Below, piece after piece: positions 32,466-40,888 of a stretch of 64,000 bases of DNA. Under the pieces are notes generated by a model, which saw only the letters and a program-made list of their open reading frames with translations, searched no databases and had not been told where the DNA came from. Source of the DNA: Saprospirales bacterium (GTDB lineage Bacteria; Bacteroidota; Bacteroidia; Chitinophagales; Saprospiraceae); NCBI GenBank assembly GCA_016711045.1, contig JADJTT010000003.1, positions 1 through 64,000 on the forward strand. Direction: 5' to 3'. Position numbers and translations under genes: made by a program. The first letter of the stretch is position 1; each line of letters begins with the position of its first letter.

Positions 32466-35400
32466 TCACCTCACCAACTGCACGCCTCCTTCATACAACA
32501 CCACTTCTCCATCCCCAAATTCGATCTCCACAAAGTAGGCATATACCCCGATCGGCATGGGCTTTCCTCCAAACGTCCCATCCCAGCCCAGGTTTTTGGC
32601 AGTGGGATCGAAGCGTTGCCGCTCGAATACCAGCCCTCCCCAGCGATCAAATAGCTTGAAATCCCGGATCTGCACAGCGCCACCCCCGGCATAAGGCAGG
32701 AAATAATCGTTTATGCCGTCAAAATTGGGCGAAAAAGTGTTGGGGATGTATACATTTCGATCTACCAGCACCCGGATCAGGATAGAATCCATTGCCGCGC
32801 ACCCGGCAGGCGATTGAACCGTCAGCGTGTATTGCGTCGTTTGGGTGGGGCTGGCGACCACATCCGGACAAACCGGGCAATCCAGTCCGCCCGGTGGGGT
32901 CCAGGTAAAAGTAAGCCCGCTCTGGTTATTCAGGAGCGCCTCAATGCCGATATGCTGCCCCAACTGAATGGAGGTGTCGGCCGGCAGAAAAACGACCACC
33001 GCCAGGGGCTCGAGGAATTCCTGAGGTGGAAGGGTGAAAATGCACCCGTTGCCATTTTCATATTCCACCAGGTACGTCCCCGCTTCCAGTCCGGAAAAGG
33101 TAGCTCCTGCCTGAAAAGGGCCTCCGTTCAAACTGTATTGGATATCCGGATCGGTACTTTCCAGGGTAAGGTCTCCGTCCGCTTCCCCAAAACAGCTGAT
33201 TGCCTGTGTGAGGACGGTAACGGCGGGCTTGGGCAATACATGGAGCACCACCGACACCAGCGAATCGCATCCTGCCTGAGTCTGCATGGTTTGAGAAAAC
33301 GTGCCTGCCTGGGTTTGGTACGTACCGAAAACCAGGGCTGAATCGCCTTCACAAATAGTATAGTCTTGCGATATGTCGTAATTGGGCAGTTCGCCCACCT
33401 GGATCATAATGGTGGAGTCGCAACCGCTAACGCCGGTCAGGTTGAGTGTCAGGGAGTTCCCCGCCGCTACCGCCTGCCCATTCCACATGAATATCTCCCC
33501 TGCGCACAAGGCCGTATCGATCACCTGCAGGGAACTAAATCCTTTATTGATCACTTCCACCACCACCGTAGAGTCGCAGCCATTGGCGCCCTCAAATACA
33601 AAAGGGGTAATACTGCCTGCGGGCAAGTTTTGGCCGTTGTATACAATTGCGGCATTATCGCAGACAAAGGTGTCCAGATGCACCAGCACCGTATCCAACA
33701 CCGAAACGCTCACGGTATCGACCGAATAACAGCCGGCAGCCGTACTGGCCACGACCACATAGGTAGCCGAGGCATTAGGCTGAGCCGTCACCGTAGCGCA
33801 GGTATCGCAGTCGAGATAGGCGCCGGGGTACCAGTGGTAGGACGCAAACCCCGTCAGGGAAAAGGTCGTACCGGGCTCGTTTTCGCAGAATGTCCGGTCG
33901 GGGCCCAGATCCAGTTGGGTAGGCGGATCGACGGTGATGACGAGGGTGTCGGTGTATACGGTGCCGCAACTATCCGTAGCCACTACCCAAAAAGCGCCGG
34001 GACCATAGGCGGTAAAGGTCTGTTGGGAAGAAAGATCCGGCCACAGGTAGGAGTCAAACCCCGGACCGGCGTCGAGCGCAACCACCCCGTTCGCACACAG
34101 AAAAATGTCGGGACCGAGATCCAGTGAAAGGACGGTGGCGCAGCAGCAATCGCCAAAGAGGTCGGGGTCGGCACAGTCAATGAAGCCGTCGTTGTCGTCG
34201 TCGATATTGTTGCCGCAGATCTCCGTACACGCCAGCAGGTCGGAAAAATTAAAGGCCGTGCTGTCGGGCGGAAAGTTCACCTGGGCGTTGATAATCGCGC
34301 TGTCGAACGTCAGCGCCAATACCGGGTCGTACAGCTGGTAGACCAGGCTCGTATCGGCGCAGAAGATCAGGGTATCCGGACATGAGGAGACCGTGAAGGT
34401 CTCGACTAATTCGCCCGATTGCAAGATCTGCACCTCAAAGGGCGCCCGGCAACCGTCACAATCTTCTCCGCCTACCGGAATAACCACTTCCGAAAACTGG
34501 CTCAGGAAATAGTTGAACCCGTCGATCTGGTCGGGCAGATTGGAAATAATATTGGACGTCAACAGGTTAGGCTCCTGCGGGGTAGACAGGTCGATATCAG
34601 AAGGCGACAGGTTTTGCGGCATGACGTTGTTGGGATCGGGAATGACGTAGAGCGTATTATCCCCACTCTTGACGAAGTACAAATTTCCGTCAAATGCCGA
34701 CTCGATACTCCCGATCGACCGAAAGGCATTTCCGCAGTTGGCCAGCGCACAACCGGCCCCGGATATGGGATCGTAGGTGTTTCCCGGGGTGGTTTGTATT
34801 TGCAACCGAACCTCTAACGGATTGGTTTCCAGGTCAATTTGAGCCAGGTAAGTGAGATTGGTCAGCCCGCCGCCGGCATAGCCCCCGGAAGTGACGTACA
34901 AGAACCGGCCGTTGGGACTGAATTCCAGCGGGGCCAACTTTTTTTCAAAATTTTGAAGAAACCGAAGCGGCAGCCCGGCATTGGAAGCGATAGCCTGTAT
35001 CGTGCCACCCACGGGAAGGACGTTCGACTGGTCGTTGGCCGTACCGTCGGGCACGAGGAACAGGGTGCCGCAGGATATGGCTTGTACCGCCGTGTTGTTG
35101 AAGGCAACGGCATCGAAGAGCAGAAAGTCCTGGTAGTTGTTGAATTGGTTGCGATTGCACACCGCAATGCGATCTTCCGTCGGACTCAGTTCGATATGCG
35201 ATCCGGCGCCCGTGAGGTTCCAGTAAGTAGCCGGCACATTACCGGTATTCGCAGTGAACGTGATCCCTGTATTCGTGATCAGGAAGCGGTCGAGCGAAAT
35301 AGTGGTGCTGTTGACCGGACGGCGCGCCAAATAGAGGTAATGGGCATCGACATTGCCCGCCGCTGTGCGGGAAACGGCAGCTCCGTCGTTATACACATGC

Positions 35401-37379
35401 GCAATGCCTGAAGCATCCTTCAGTTGAATGTCTTTTTGCAACACGACCAGCCCGTTTCCGTCCAGGCGCACCCGGGAAAATAAAAAGGGATTAGGCGTAT
35501 ACGCGCCACTGTTGCCGGGAGCCCCTGCATCCGTAGCCCATTGGCGGTAAATGATGTACCACTCGTTGGTTTCCTGCGGCACGCGCACGACCTGGATCTC
35601 CTGGCCACCCTTTACGCCGTTTAACCCCGGGCCGTTGGAAGTACTATTGGAGAGCAATTCCGTGCCGTTGGGGGCATAGAGATTCAGGTTGTTGGCATTG
35701 GGGCTCCCTGTATGCAGGGCGTAGAATACCAGGTCACCACAGCCATCAAACGCAGCCCCGGTCGATCCGGGCGACAGGCTGACCCCATTCGGAATGGGCG
35801 CAATGTCGGGTGGTTGTTGCTGCCAGTCGATCGTCTGGCTCAACTGCCCCGCATTGGAAGCCAGGGGCCACACCGGCAATCCGGTTTGCGCCAGCCCGGT
35901 AGCCGACACGGTGATGATGGTGATCGCCGAAGTGTCCGCACAGTTGGCGTTGGAGGCCACCAGCTGTATGTCGTAGGTGCCGTTGGTATTGAAGAGGTTG
36001 CTCCACAACGTGGCATTGGATTGCAGCACTCCATCCAGGTACCATTCGTACTGCGTGGCATTTTGTGACAGGTTCGTGAAATACACCACCGTGCCCGGCA
36101 TCACCTCCGTGCTGCTCGTCGAAAACTGGGCGATCACCGGACATGTCACCTTGATCTCCACCGAAAAAACCTCGTAGCAGTTGGGGTCGGCATTGGTGGC
36201 GATAAGGGTGATCAGGTAAGTGCCTTCGGCGCCGAAGGTATAAGAAGCGTTGAGGGAACTTGCAAAAGGCACGCCATCCAGCTGCCATTCAAAAACCGTG
36301 GCGCCGGTGGAGGTATTGGTGAAGGTCACCGGATCGCCCACGTCGACCAGCGTAGCGCTGGGGGTAAAAGCGGCGGTGATGGGGATCAGGCAGGGATCGT
36401 TGCACCCCGGCGAATCGAGCAAGCTGGCCCGGGCGCCGTCGATGAAGAAGCCCATCCGGTCTTTCTGCCCCTGGGTGAAGGCCGAATAGCAATTCAGGTC
36501 GCCGTAATCCATATAGTTGATGATCATGTCGTTCTGATCGGTGGCAAAACCGGAGTTGGCATCTGTAGTGCAGGAGTTGGTGGGATTGGCGCAAGGCACA
36601 GGAGCGGTCGACTGGTCGGGTGGGGTGTCGCAGACCCGGTCGCCATCGGCCAGGCAGTCGTCGTTGGTGCAGCCGCCTTCGAAGGTGTGGTATAGACCGA
36701 GGTAGTGCCCCATTTCGTGCACCAAAACCCCTGAATTGGCCGGTGAACTGCCCAGGTAAGCAGCTTCCACCATGATCCCGTCCTGGTTGGAACCGTGCGA
36801 GGAGGGGAAATAGGCATACCCTGCCACCCCGCAGCCCAGGCTGTTGCTACAGATCTCCCCCACGATCCAGACGTTGATATAGTTCAGCGGATCCCAGCGA
36901 CTGAGGTCTTTCACATCGAGGTCATCCGTTTCCATGGTCATATCGGTCAGGGGCGAAGCCACATGGTTGATACCCGTGGTGTACAGCCCGTCGGGGTCTT
37001 GTTTAGCCAGGCAAAACTGGATCTGGGTATTGACGCCCGTGGCCGGGTCGTAGTAGCCCACATTTTCAAAAGCCTGGTTGAGGTGTTGAAGGCCCTGCAA
37101 TACCATTGCATCGGGCAGGTTCTCGGGGCCGTTGTTGTGAATGACGTGGAATACCACCGGCAACGTATACGGAAACGCCTCGGGTTGATCGCCCAAATTC
37201 GACTGGCGATAGCTCTTCTCCAGGTTTTGCTGCAGTTGCCCCACCTCCGGATGCGCCAGTTGGTATTGATGGTTGATAAAATCGGAAGCACAGTAGTAGG
37301 TGTCGGGATCCGGTTGTTTCTGCCAGTTGAAGAGGAGTAAGAGGAAGAATAATGGGCTCCAGAGGTAAGGGTGCTTCAT
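32466..37379 (-). CDS. M43-type metalloprotease with PKD domains and T9SS type B sorting domain, about 1,637 aa
   Basis: The start at 37379 (MKHPYLWSPLFFLLLLFNW) is a signal peptide; the Met at 37391 is also possible. The N-terminal protease domain resembles the M43 pappalysin family: HEMGHYLGLYH at about residues 217-227 (HExxHxxGxxH zinc site), followed by CDTPPDQST. Then come two PKD-like domains (VFEWQLDGVPFASSLNASYTF; YEWYLDGVLQSNATLW), a long beta-rich region that may be a propeller, and Ig-like modules with CATVTAQPN and TICEGDSALVFGTY. The last 90 residues are the type B (gliding motility) sorting domain: IPNTFSPNFDGINDYFLPY, KLFDRWGGLVFERQ, WDGTFGGKPMPIGVYAYFVE. Exported by T9SS as a surface or released protease, probably for attacking external protein. 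Confidence 0.93.
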   Translation of the reverse strand: MKHPYLWSPLFFLLLLFNWQKQPDPDTYYCASDFINHQYQLAHPEVGQLQQNLEKSYRQSNLGDQPEAFPYTLPVVFHVIHNNGPENLPDAMVLQGLQHLNQAFENVGYYDPATGVNTQIQFCLAKQDPDGLYTTGINHVASPLTDMTMETDDLDVKDLSRWDPLNYINVWIVGEICSNSLGCGVAGYAYFPSSHGSNQDGIMVEAAYLGSSPANSGVLVHEMGHYLGLYHTFEGGCTNDDCLADGDRVCDTPPDQSTAPVPCANPTNSCTTDANSGFATDQNDMIINYMDYGDLNCYSAFTQGQKDRMGFFIDGARASLLDSPGCNDPCLIPITAAFTPSATLVDVGDPVTFTNTSTGATVFEWQLDGVPFASSLNASYTFGAEGTYLITLIATNADPNCYEVFSVEIKVTCPVIAQFSTSSTEVMPGTVVYFTNLSQNATQYEWYLDGVLQSNATLWSNLFNTNGTYDIQLVASNANCADTSAITIITVSATGLAQTGLPVWPLASNAGQLSQTIDWQQQPPDIAPIPNGVSLSPGSTGAAFDGCGDLVFYALHTGSPNANNLNLYAPNGTELLSNSTSNGPGLNGVKGGQEIQVVRVPQETNEWYIIYRQWATDAGAPGNSGAYTPNPFLFSRVRLDGNGLVVLQKDIQLKDASGIAHVYNDGAAVSRTAAGNVDAHYLYLARRPVNSTTISLDRFLITNTGITFTANTGNVPATYWNLTGAGSHIELSPTEDRIAVCNRNQFNNYQDFLLFDAVAFNNTAVQAISCGTLFLVPDGTANDQSNVLPVGGTIQAIASNAGLPLRFLQNFEKKLAPLEFSPNGRFLYVTSGGYAGGGLTNLTYLAQIDLETNPLEVRLQIQTTPGNTYDPISGAGCALANCGNAFRSIGSIESAFDGNLYFVKSGDNTLYVIPDPNNVMPQNLSPSDIDLSTPQEPNLLTSNIISNLPDQIDGFNYFLSQFSEVVIPVGGEDCDGCRAPFEVQILQSGELVETFTVSSCPDTLIFCADTSLVYQLYDPVLALTFDSAIINAQVNFPPDSTAFNFSDLLACTEICGNNIDDDNDGFIDCADPDLFGDCCCATVLSLDLGPDIFLCANGVVALDAGPGFDSYLWPDLSSQQTFTAYGPGAFWVVATDSCGTVYTDTLVITVDPPTQLDLGPDRTFCENEPGTTFSLTGFASYHWYPGAYLDCDTCATVTAQPNASATYVVVASTAAGCYSVDTVSVSVLDTVLVHLDTFVCDNAAIVYNGQNLPAGSITPFVFEGANGCDSTVVVEVINKGFSSLQVIDTALCAGEIFMWNGQAVAAGNSLTLNLTGVSGCDSTIMIQVGELPNYDISQDYTICEGDSALVFGTYQTQAGTFSQTMQTQAGCDSLVSVVLHVLPKPAVTVLTQAISCFGEADGDLTLESTDPDIQYSLNGGPFQAGATFSGLEAGTYLVEYENGNGCIFTLPPQEFLEPLAVVVFLPADTSIQLGQHIGIEALLNNQSGLTFTWTPPGGLDCPVCPDVVASPTQTTQYTLTVQSPAGCAAMDSILIRVLVDRNVYIPNTFSPNFDGINDYFLPYAGGGAVQIRDFKLFDRWGGLVFERQRFDPTAKNLGWDGTFGGKPMPIGVYAYFVEIEFGDGEVVLYEGGVQLVR

Positions 37380-37426
37380 GCGAATAATCATTTCCTGGTT
37401 GTAAAGTCAATTTCTCAATAATAATT

Positions 37427-37520
37427 AACCGCAAAGACGCTAAGATTTTTTGGGTCTTTTTAGCCAATCATTGAATTGCAAGTACTCAATTTCTTCGCGT
37501 TCTTGGCGTCTTTGCGGTTT
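37427..37520. repeat. Inverted CTTTGCGGTT repeat pair
   Basis: AACCGCAAAGACGC (37427-37440) and GGCGTCTTTGCGGTT (37505-37519) are inverted around about 64 bp; the right half extends leftward as TTCTTCGCGTTCTT. Related to the copy at 19834-19862. It lies between the trehalase end and the protease start (37379), upstream of the latter. Confidence 0.6.
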
Positions 37521-37567
37521 TATTTCTTTTTAGGATTTCCAATTAGGAGCAATATTTCGCCCTCTTT

Positions 37568-39160
37568 TCACATCCCCATCAACCGCAGCAGCACCCCATT
37601 CGTCCACCCAAAACCGTCTTGTACGGGGTATTCGCCACCTCCGGCTTCGAGAGAGAGGTCTTCGACGTTGTACTTCTCCACCAGTTTGCCCGTGCGTTGG
37701 TACACAGCGACATTCAACTTCACCCAGGCATCTTTGGCGCGGGTGGCCAGGTCGGTCTTTCCGTAATTCGTCAACCCCTGGATGCCGATCCATTGAAGGG
37801 GCGCCCAACCGTTGGGGGCATCCCACTGCTGACCGGTGTGGTTTTCGGTGGTGACAAATCCGCCGGGTTTCAGCAACCGGGCTTCCAGTGCGTTGGCTAC
37901 CGCATCGGCCTGTTCGGACGTGGCTACCTGGAAAAACAGCGGGTAAGCCGCCGCCATCGTATACACCTGCAAGCGTTGGCCCGACGGGATATGGTAATCA
38001 AAAAAGAACCCTGCGTTTTTATCATAAAATAGAGCCTGGATAGCCGCTGCACGCTGCCTGGCCTTCTCCTGCATCCGTTCCGAATCGGCCTTTTTGCCGG
38101 CTACGCCATAGGCAGTGGCCAGGCTTTTTTCCAGGTTATAGAGGAGGCAATTGAGGTCGACCGGCAGGATCTGGGCGGTCTGGATGGTGGTCAGGTGTTG
38201 TCCGTCGGCAAACCAGCGGCTGCTGAAATCCCAGCCCGATTCGCAAGCCGAACGGATGTTGGTATAGATCTCCGGATAAGGACGTCCGGAAGCTTTGGCC
38301 GTTTCGACATCCTCGCGGTACGCCTCCGGACGAGGCGCCGCCCGGTCGTCCCAATAGCGGTTGAGGATCGTGCCGTCGGATAGACGTGCCACCCGGCGGT
38401 GGGAGGACTGCGTGTCGTTCAATCCCTCCGCGCCTTCCATCCAGAAAGCGTATTCTTTTTCCAGTGAAGGCAGGTATTTCGCCCATACCGATTCGCCTTT
38501 TTCGTCCGCTACCAATCCAACCATGAGGGAGAAGAAGGGCGGCTGGGAGCGGCTGAGGAAATAGGTGCGATTGCCGTTGGGAATGAAGCCTACCGTCTCG
38601 ATCAGGTAGGCAAAATTATCGAGCATATTCTCGAGCATATCTGTGTTGCCAGAGGCCTGGAGGCCCAGCATAGTGAAGTAGGAATCCCAATAGTAGATCT
38701 CGCCAAAGCGCCCTCCCGGCACGATGTAGGGGTGTGGAAGGGGAATCAACGTACCTTGATAATCGCTGCTCCCCGGCTGGCGGGTCAGCACCGGCCAAAG
38801 CGCTTCGATATGCGCCCGCACCGGCCGGGAAGGGTCGGACTTAAACCCGGACGTATGGACCTCCGGCACGATAAAATGGCCTTGTAAAAAGGTATTCAGG
38901 TCAAATCCTTCGGTCCGTTTCTCTTCCTCATACGTAGCGCGGATCTCTGCGGGCGAGAAAAGAGGCGTGCAGTCCGGAAACGTCTTCCCATCGGCAAAGA
39001 CCTGGCCCATCTGCACATCGGCAAACAGGGAGCCATACGCTTCATCAGGGCCGACCCAGACCGGTTTTTGGGTTTCTACCGCCGGAGCAGGAGGCGTTTG
39101 ACGGCAGGCCGTCGAGAAAAGAAAAAACAGAAGAAGGAGATGGAAGTGGCGTTTGAGCAT
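37568..39160 (-). CDS. treA: Alpha,alpha-trehalase, GH37, lipoprotein
   Basis: Hydrolyses trehalose to two glucose. Signature 1 PGGRFGEIYYWDSYF at about residue 148 and signature 2 QWDAPNGWAPLQ at about residue 443 both match the GH37 patterns. The catalytic region includes SGWDFSSRW and YNVED, where the general acid and base are expected, and a glycine-rich GGGEYPVQDGFGWTNG block near the end. The N-terminus MLKRHFHLLLLFFLFSTACRQ is a lipoprotein signal with the lipobox Cys at residue 19, so the enzyme is envelope-anchored, periplasmic or surface. Length 530 residues is typical. It follows the glycerate kinase gene on the same strand, with a terminator hairpin between. Confidence 0.95.
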   Translation of the reverse strand: MLKRHFHLLLLFFLFSTACRQTPPAPAVETQKPVWVGPDEAYGSLFADVQMGQVFADGKTFPDCTPLFSPAEIRATYEEEKRTEGFDLNTFLQGHFIVPEVHTSGFKSDPSRPVRAHIEALWPVLTRQPGSSDYQGTLIPLPHPYIVPGGRFGEIYYWDSYFTMLGLQASGNTDMLENMLDNFAYLIETVGFIPNGNRTYFLSRSQPPFFSLMVGLVADEKGESVWAKYLPSLEKEYAFWMEGAEGLNDTQSSHRRVARLSDGTILNRYWDDRAAPRPEAYREDVETAKASGRPYPEIYTNIRSACESGWDFSSRWFADGQHLTTIQTAQILPVDLNCLLYNLEKSLATAYGVAGKKADSERMQEKARQRAAAIQALFYDKNAGFFFDYHIPSGQRLQVYTMAAAYPLFFQVATSEQADAVANALEARLLKPGGFVTTENHTGQQWDAPNGWAPLQWIGIQGLTNYGKTDLATRAKDAWVKLNVAVYQRTGKLVEKYNVEDLSLEAGGGEYPVQDGFGWTNGVLLRLMGM

Positions 39161-39204
39161 GGTACCTTTTTTGAATGAGGTTTAAAGGTACACGCACAGC
39201 ATAA

Positions 39205-39244
39205 AATAAATAGCATGAAAGGTCAAGCGCCTTTCATGCTATTT
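39205..39244 (-). terminator. Perfect 15-bp stem between glycerate kinase and trehalase
   Basis: Arms AAATAGCATGAAAGG (39208-39222) and CCTTTCATGCTATTT (39230-39244), 7-nt loop, T-rich tail on the minus strand. Because it overlaps the apparent stop of the glycerate kinase frame, the true stop of that gene is probably upstream (see the C-run note). Confidence 0.7.
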
Positions 39245-40480
39245 TGAACCACCCCACCAACTTCCTTGGTGGTGAATAGGGGGGGGAAATTCCCCCCCCC
39301 CCCCGCGGGCCCCCCCCCCCCCCCCGCCCCGCCCCCCCGCGGCGCCCCCCCGGGCATAATAAATCATCCTCCCTACATTCCGGGCCGCTTCCTCCAGGTC
39401 GTCGCGTGTGCGGGGAAGTATTTCGGTGAGGGTACCCGGTTTGCGGGTTATCGAGAAGGCGGCCAACAGGCCCATATCGGTCATTTCTTCCGGAGTGACC
39501 TCTACGGCGCCACAGAGGGCAATGACGGGGAGGTGGTGTTGCATGGCTTTTTGACAGATCCCGTGTATCAATTTTCCGCTGCGGGTTTGGTGGTCGAGCC
39601 GGCCCTCTCCGGTGACTACCAAATCGGCCCGGTCGAATGCTTCTTCGAGTATGGGGTAGGACAGAAATTGCGCTACGCCGGACAAAAGCCGGGCTTTCAG
39701 AAAGGATAATGCCCCGAATGCCAGTCCACCGGCAGCGCCTGCGCCGGGTAAATCTCCGGAGATTTTTCCGTTTTGGGCATGGCACACCTTTTCGAGGTCC
39801 CGAAGTCCTTTGTCGAGCAACTTGATCTGCTCCTCGGATGCCCCTTTTTGGCGGGCAAACATAAACGCCGCTCCATTTGGACCGTAGAGGGGGTTGGTCA
39901 CATCGGTCCATACTTCGAAATCCACTGATGCCACCCGGGGATGCACTTTGCGTGTTTCGTAGGTTTGAATTTGGGACAATTGGCCGCCCATCGCAGGTAC
40001 GAGCCGTCCCCGGTCGTTGAGGAAATGAAATCCCAGCGCCTCTGCCATGCCAATGCCGCCGTCGACGGTGGCGCTGCCCCCTGCAGCTATGATGACGCGC
40101 TCCACCCCCCGCTCAATCGCGTGCTTGATGAGTTGCCCCGTCCCCACCGAGGAAGTCTCCCAGCACCGGCGTTCCTTGGGCAGCAATCGTTCGAGGCCCG
40201 AAGCCTGAGCTATTTCCACAAAAGCCGTCTTTTTATCAGGAGAAAGCCCATAACGGGCTTTAATGGGGCGATAAAGGGGGTCCATCACCTCCACAGTGAC
40301 GGCGCTTCCATGCTCGAGGGCGAGCCATACCTCCAGGCTGCCTTCTCCCCCATCCGCCATCGGTATGGCAACAATTTGGGCATCCGGACAAGCCTTTTGT
40401 AAGCCGCTTTCCATGGCGCGTACGACGTCCACTGCCGGGAGCGAATCCTTAAACTTGTCCGCGGCGATCAATATGTGCAT
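39239..40480 (-). CDS. Glycerate kinase (GlxK/GarK family), C-terminus corrupted by a C-run
   Basis: Phosphorylates glycerate, usually to 2-phosphoglycerate in this family. Recognised by MHILIAADKFKDSLPAVDVV, ADGGEGSLEVW, SSVGTGQLIKHA, AAGGSATVDGGIGMAEALG, NPLYGPNGAAF, the LPGAGAAGGLAFG block, DLVVTGEGRLDHQTRSGK and the final ALCGAVEV. About 380 residues are family-like, up to RNVGRMIYY. The remaining 30 are an artefactual stretch of Gly/Arg from the homopolymeric C tract at 39291-39354, so the real stop cannot be placed. It is an intact enzyme core; the gene precedes the trehalase gene. Confidence 0.88.
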   Translation of the reverse strand: MHILIAADKFKDSLPAVDVVRAMESGLQKACPDAQIVAIPMADGGEGSLEVWLALEHGSAVTVEVMDPLYRPIKARYGLSPDKKTAFVEIAQASGLERLLPKERRCWETSSVGTGQLIKHAIERGVERVIIAAGGSATVDGGIGMAEALGFHFLNDRGRLVPAMGGQLSQIQTYETRKVHPRVASVDFEVWTDVTNPLYGPNGAAFMFARQKGASEEQIKLLDKGLRDLEKVCHAQNGKISGDLPGAGAAGGLAFGALSFLKARLLSGVAQFLSYPILEEAFDRADLVVTGEGRLDHQTRSGKLIHGICQKAMQHHLPVIALCGAVEVTPEEMTDMGLLAAFSITRKPGTLTEILPRTRDDLEEAARNVGRMIYYARGGAAGGRGGGGGGARGGGGEFPPPIHHQGSWWGGSK

Positions 40481-40548
40481 GTGTAATGGTTTTTGAGGAT
40501 GGGAGTCAGGTCCAATCAGTTCGCAAATTATTGCTTTTTTAATTATAG

Positions 40549-40845
40549 TTTATGAGGTTTATTGGGTTTATGAGGTTTATTGGGTTTATGAGGTTTATTG
40601 GGTTTATGAGGTTTATTGGGTTTATTGGGTTTATTGGGTTTATGAGGTTTATTGGGTTTATGGTTTAGTTTGAAAATAAACTTTATAAACTTTATAAACT
40701 TCATAAACTTCATAAACTTCATAAACTTCATAAACTTCATAAACTTCATAAACTTCATAAACTTTATAAACTTTATAAACTTCATAAACTTCATAAACTT
40801 CATAAACTTCATAAACTTCATAAACTTCATAAACTTCATAAACCC
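40549..40845. repeat. Two 9-bp tandem arrays in opposite orientation upstream of a TonB receptor
   Basis: 40549-40664 is built from TTTATGAGG and TTTATTGGG units; 40674-40845 from about eighteen CTTCATAAA (occasionally CTTTATAAA) units. The second array is close to the reverse complement of the first, so the RNA could form a very long stem with G-U pairs. Units of 9 bp keep any frame open: the region reads INFINF and KFMKFM in the two strands, but no gene needs it. The array ends 43 bp before the receptor start. Confidence 0.9.
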
Positions 40846-40888
40846 TATAAACCATCCTGTGTTATACCCCCTAATAAACCATTATGTC

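Noticed and set aside
40541..40845. The repeat arrays as a CRISPR
   Set aside because: Units are 9 bp with no spacers and no cas genes nearby.
40543..40855. Minus-strand frames of KFMKFM and VYEVYE repeats
   Set aside because: Pure products of the 9-bp array, not genes.
40652..40888. Upstream start for the TonB receptor at 40652
   Set aside because: It would translate the 9-bp repeats as INFINFINF; the Met at 40889 gives a normal signal peptide.
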